From assembly GCA_021739695.1 (NCBI GenBank), contig JAIPBM010000016.1, positions 27,569-91,568 of the forward strand: a stretch of DNA of 64,000 bases, read 5' to 3'. This DNA is from Flavobacteriales bacterium (GTDB lineage: Bacteria > Bacteroidota > Bacteroidia > UBA10329). Numbering within the stretch: position 1 is the stretch's first letter; each line of letters opens with the position of its first letter. Below are positions 63,067-64,000 of this stretch, in pieces. A program made the translations under genes and the position numbers. The notes under the pieces are model-generated. The model made no database searches. It saw nothing but the letters and a program-made list of their open reading frames with translations, and was not told the DNA's origin.

Positions 63067-63978
63067 TTAGTACTTTAATATTTTCTTCGTCAATGTCGTG
63101 TCGCCAAGAAAAACCGTGACGAAATAAACACCGTCTTTCAATTGCCTTATGTCCACAGATTGATTGCTGGATTGCAGTAAACCTGACCGGACTTCCTTTC
63201 CAAGAATGTCGCGCACGTAAAACTGTCCAGCGTTGACCTGCTGCTGGCGAATAAAAATTTGACTTGATGAAGGATTTGGATAGATGTCAAACCCAACCAT
63301 TTCAGCGTTTTCAATGTCAAGAATGATGTTAACCAAACAAGCGTCATGAAACTCGCTTTCCCAGTATAATATGCCGTCTTCGTGCGAACAGGTTAAGTAT
63401 AAACTTTCTGGAAATTCCGTACTGAAAACCCTTGGCTTGTGAGGGAAAAGTGGCCCGTGCCAACTACCAATTCCTTCAATCCAAATTTCATAGAAATTTG
63501 TGAAAGCATTTGGCCCTTCTGGTTCGTCAAATGATAGTCGCTTATACATTTCGCCATTGATTTCAACGCTGTCAACTTCAATAATATCTATGTATTCCGT
63601 CTCAAACCCGAAGTCAAATAAGAAGCTGTCGCCAAGTGCGAGATTGAAATTATAGATAGTGTCTGTTGTACTAGCTGTATCCTGAAAGACTACAAAACCG
63701 TCTGACGAATTGATAAGTCCTTCATATTCCAAGTTTGCGGAAAATGAACTGTCAGGCGTAGAGTACATTTTTAGCCAAGTTTCGCCACCGATTATAGTAT
63801 CTCCTTGAAAACCGTAAACGGTTGTCACGGTTTCAATAAAGCTCGGATTTTGCGGGTTGCCATTTCCGTAAGATTCGGCTACAAACCACCTTGAACTTTC
63901 ATTTTCAAAGTGGTTTGCCGTCTGAGCAAACAGAAAAAATGGGCAAACGATGCAAATTAGAGTTAAGGTTTGTTTCAT
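63067..63978 (-). CDS. Cassette gene: T9SS-exported protein
   Basis: 303 residues from the ATG at 63978 (MKQTLTLICIVCPFFLFAQ, signal peptide). The body is beta-rich (YGFQGDTIIGGETWLKMYS; RLSFDEPEGPNAFTNFYEIW). A T9SS sorting domain closes the protein (FDIYPNPSSSQIFIRQQQ, LKDGVYFVTVFLGD). It resembles the cassette gene at 52060-53010 in design. The TAA touches the repeat core. Confidence 0.78.
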   Translation of the reverse strand: MKQTLTLICIVCPFFLFAQTANHFENESSRWFVAESYGNGNPQNPSFIETVTTVYGFQGDTIIGGETWLKMYSTPDSSFSANLEYEGLINSSDGFVVFQDTASTTDTIYNFNLALGDSFLFDFGFETEYIDIIEVDSVEINGEMYKRLSFDEPEGPNAFTNFYEIWIEGIGSWHGPLFPHKPRVFSTEFPESLYLTCSHEDGILYWESEFHDACLVNIILDIENAEMVGFDIYPNPSSSQIFIRQQQVNAGQFYVRDILGKEVRSGLLQSSNQSVDIRQLKDGVYFVTVFLGDTTLTKKILKY

Positions 63979-63993
63979 GCTCTTTAGTATTAA

Positions 63994-64000
63994 CCACAAC
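63994..64000 (-). repeat. First bases of a further attC-like repeat at the window edge
   Basis: TAACCACAAC, the family terminus, ends the window. The array therefore continues to the right. Confidence 0.6.

Noticed and set aside
1..64000. tRNA or rRNA genes
   Set aside because: No cloverleaf with a GGTTCGAATCC-type arm and no rRNA-like stretch was noticed by eye; a tRNAscan run would be decisive.

Overview
The window looks like a chromosomal segment of a Bacteroidota bacterium, most likely a Flavobacteriales-like environmental lineage. Supporting signs are type IX secretion (T9SS) C-terminal sorting domains on several exported proteins, Bacteroidota -7 boxes (TAnnTTTG, once with a matching -33 TTG at 19 bp), weak or absent Shine-Dalgarno sequences with several TTG/GTG starts, an efp-lpxD-like pair, and typical Bacteroidota intergenic palindromes. 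No rRNA, tRNA, CRISPR array or complete insertion sequence was recognised.

Layout. 0.0-7.7 kb: a truncated secreted protein, a GNAT acetyltransferase, a UbiA-type prenyltransferase, two exported or membrane proteins of unknown role, an ammonium transporter, a ureidoglycolate-lyase-like protein and a toroid-repeat secreted protein. 7.8-18.7 kb: housekeeping genes (M32 carboxypeptidase, TPP enzyme, saccharopine-dehydrogenase-like protein, coaD, methyltransferase, nucleoid-associated protein) separated by small dispersed repeats. 19.2-24.6 kb: a secreted toroid-like protein and a giant glycine-rich secreted protein interrupted by one in-frame TGA. 24.7-33.3 kb: a two-domain SDR with intergenic-type repeats inside its reading frame, clpB, arsM-like, a GH114-like lipoprotein, an M48 lipoprotein and two tandem tiny cysteine-rich lipoproteins; a non-coding stretch at 29.8-30.4 kb holds a 148-bp direct repeat around a T9SS-domain remnant. 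33.3-45.1 kb: cell-surface polysaccharide genes (AlgJ/MBOAT O-acetylation pair, O-antigen ligase/polymerase, two Wzz-like proteins, flippase, GT4 glycosyltransferase), interrupted by efp, an lpxD paralog and a SpoIIE-type phosphatase. 45.2-52 kb: ybaB-like, hexapeptide acyltransferase, M49-like lipoprotein, yaaA, scramblase-like and HSL-type esterase genes.

52-64 kb is the most unusual part. Thirteen genes, all on the minus strand and unrelated to each other, are separated by a family of ~128-bp imperfect palindromes with ends CCACAAC...GTTGTGG. Each full copy lies directly 3' of a gene; in three cases the stop codon abuts the repeat and in one the gene reads into it. All full copies are 128-130 bp apart from one with an internal insertion. 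The copies I folded by eye show the same stem asymmetry, with two or three extra unpaired bases on one side. This is the layout of an integron gene-cassette array (ORF plus attC), but with core boxes that deviate from the classical GTTRRRY/RYYYAAC consensus. No integrase is in the window; by array polarity it would be expected beyond the right edge. Cargo includes T9SS-exported proteins, a DEDDh exonuclease-BRCT fusion, a GIY-YIG-like protein, an FCP1/NIF-like HAD phosphatase, a lipoprotein and several unknowns.
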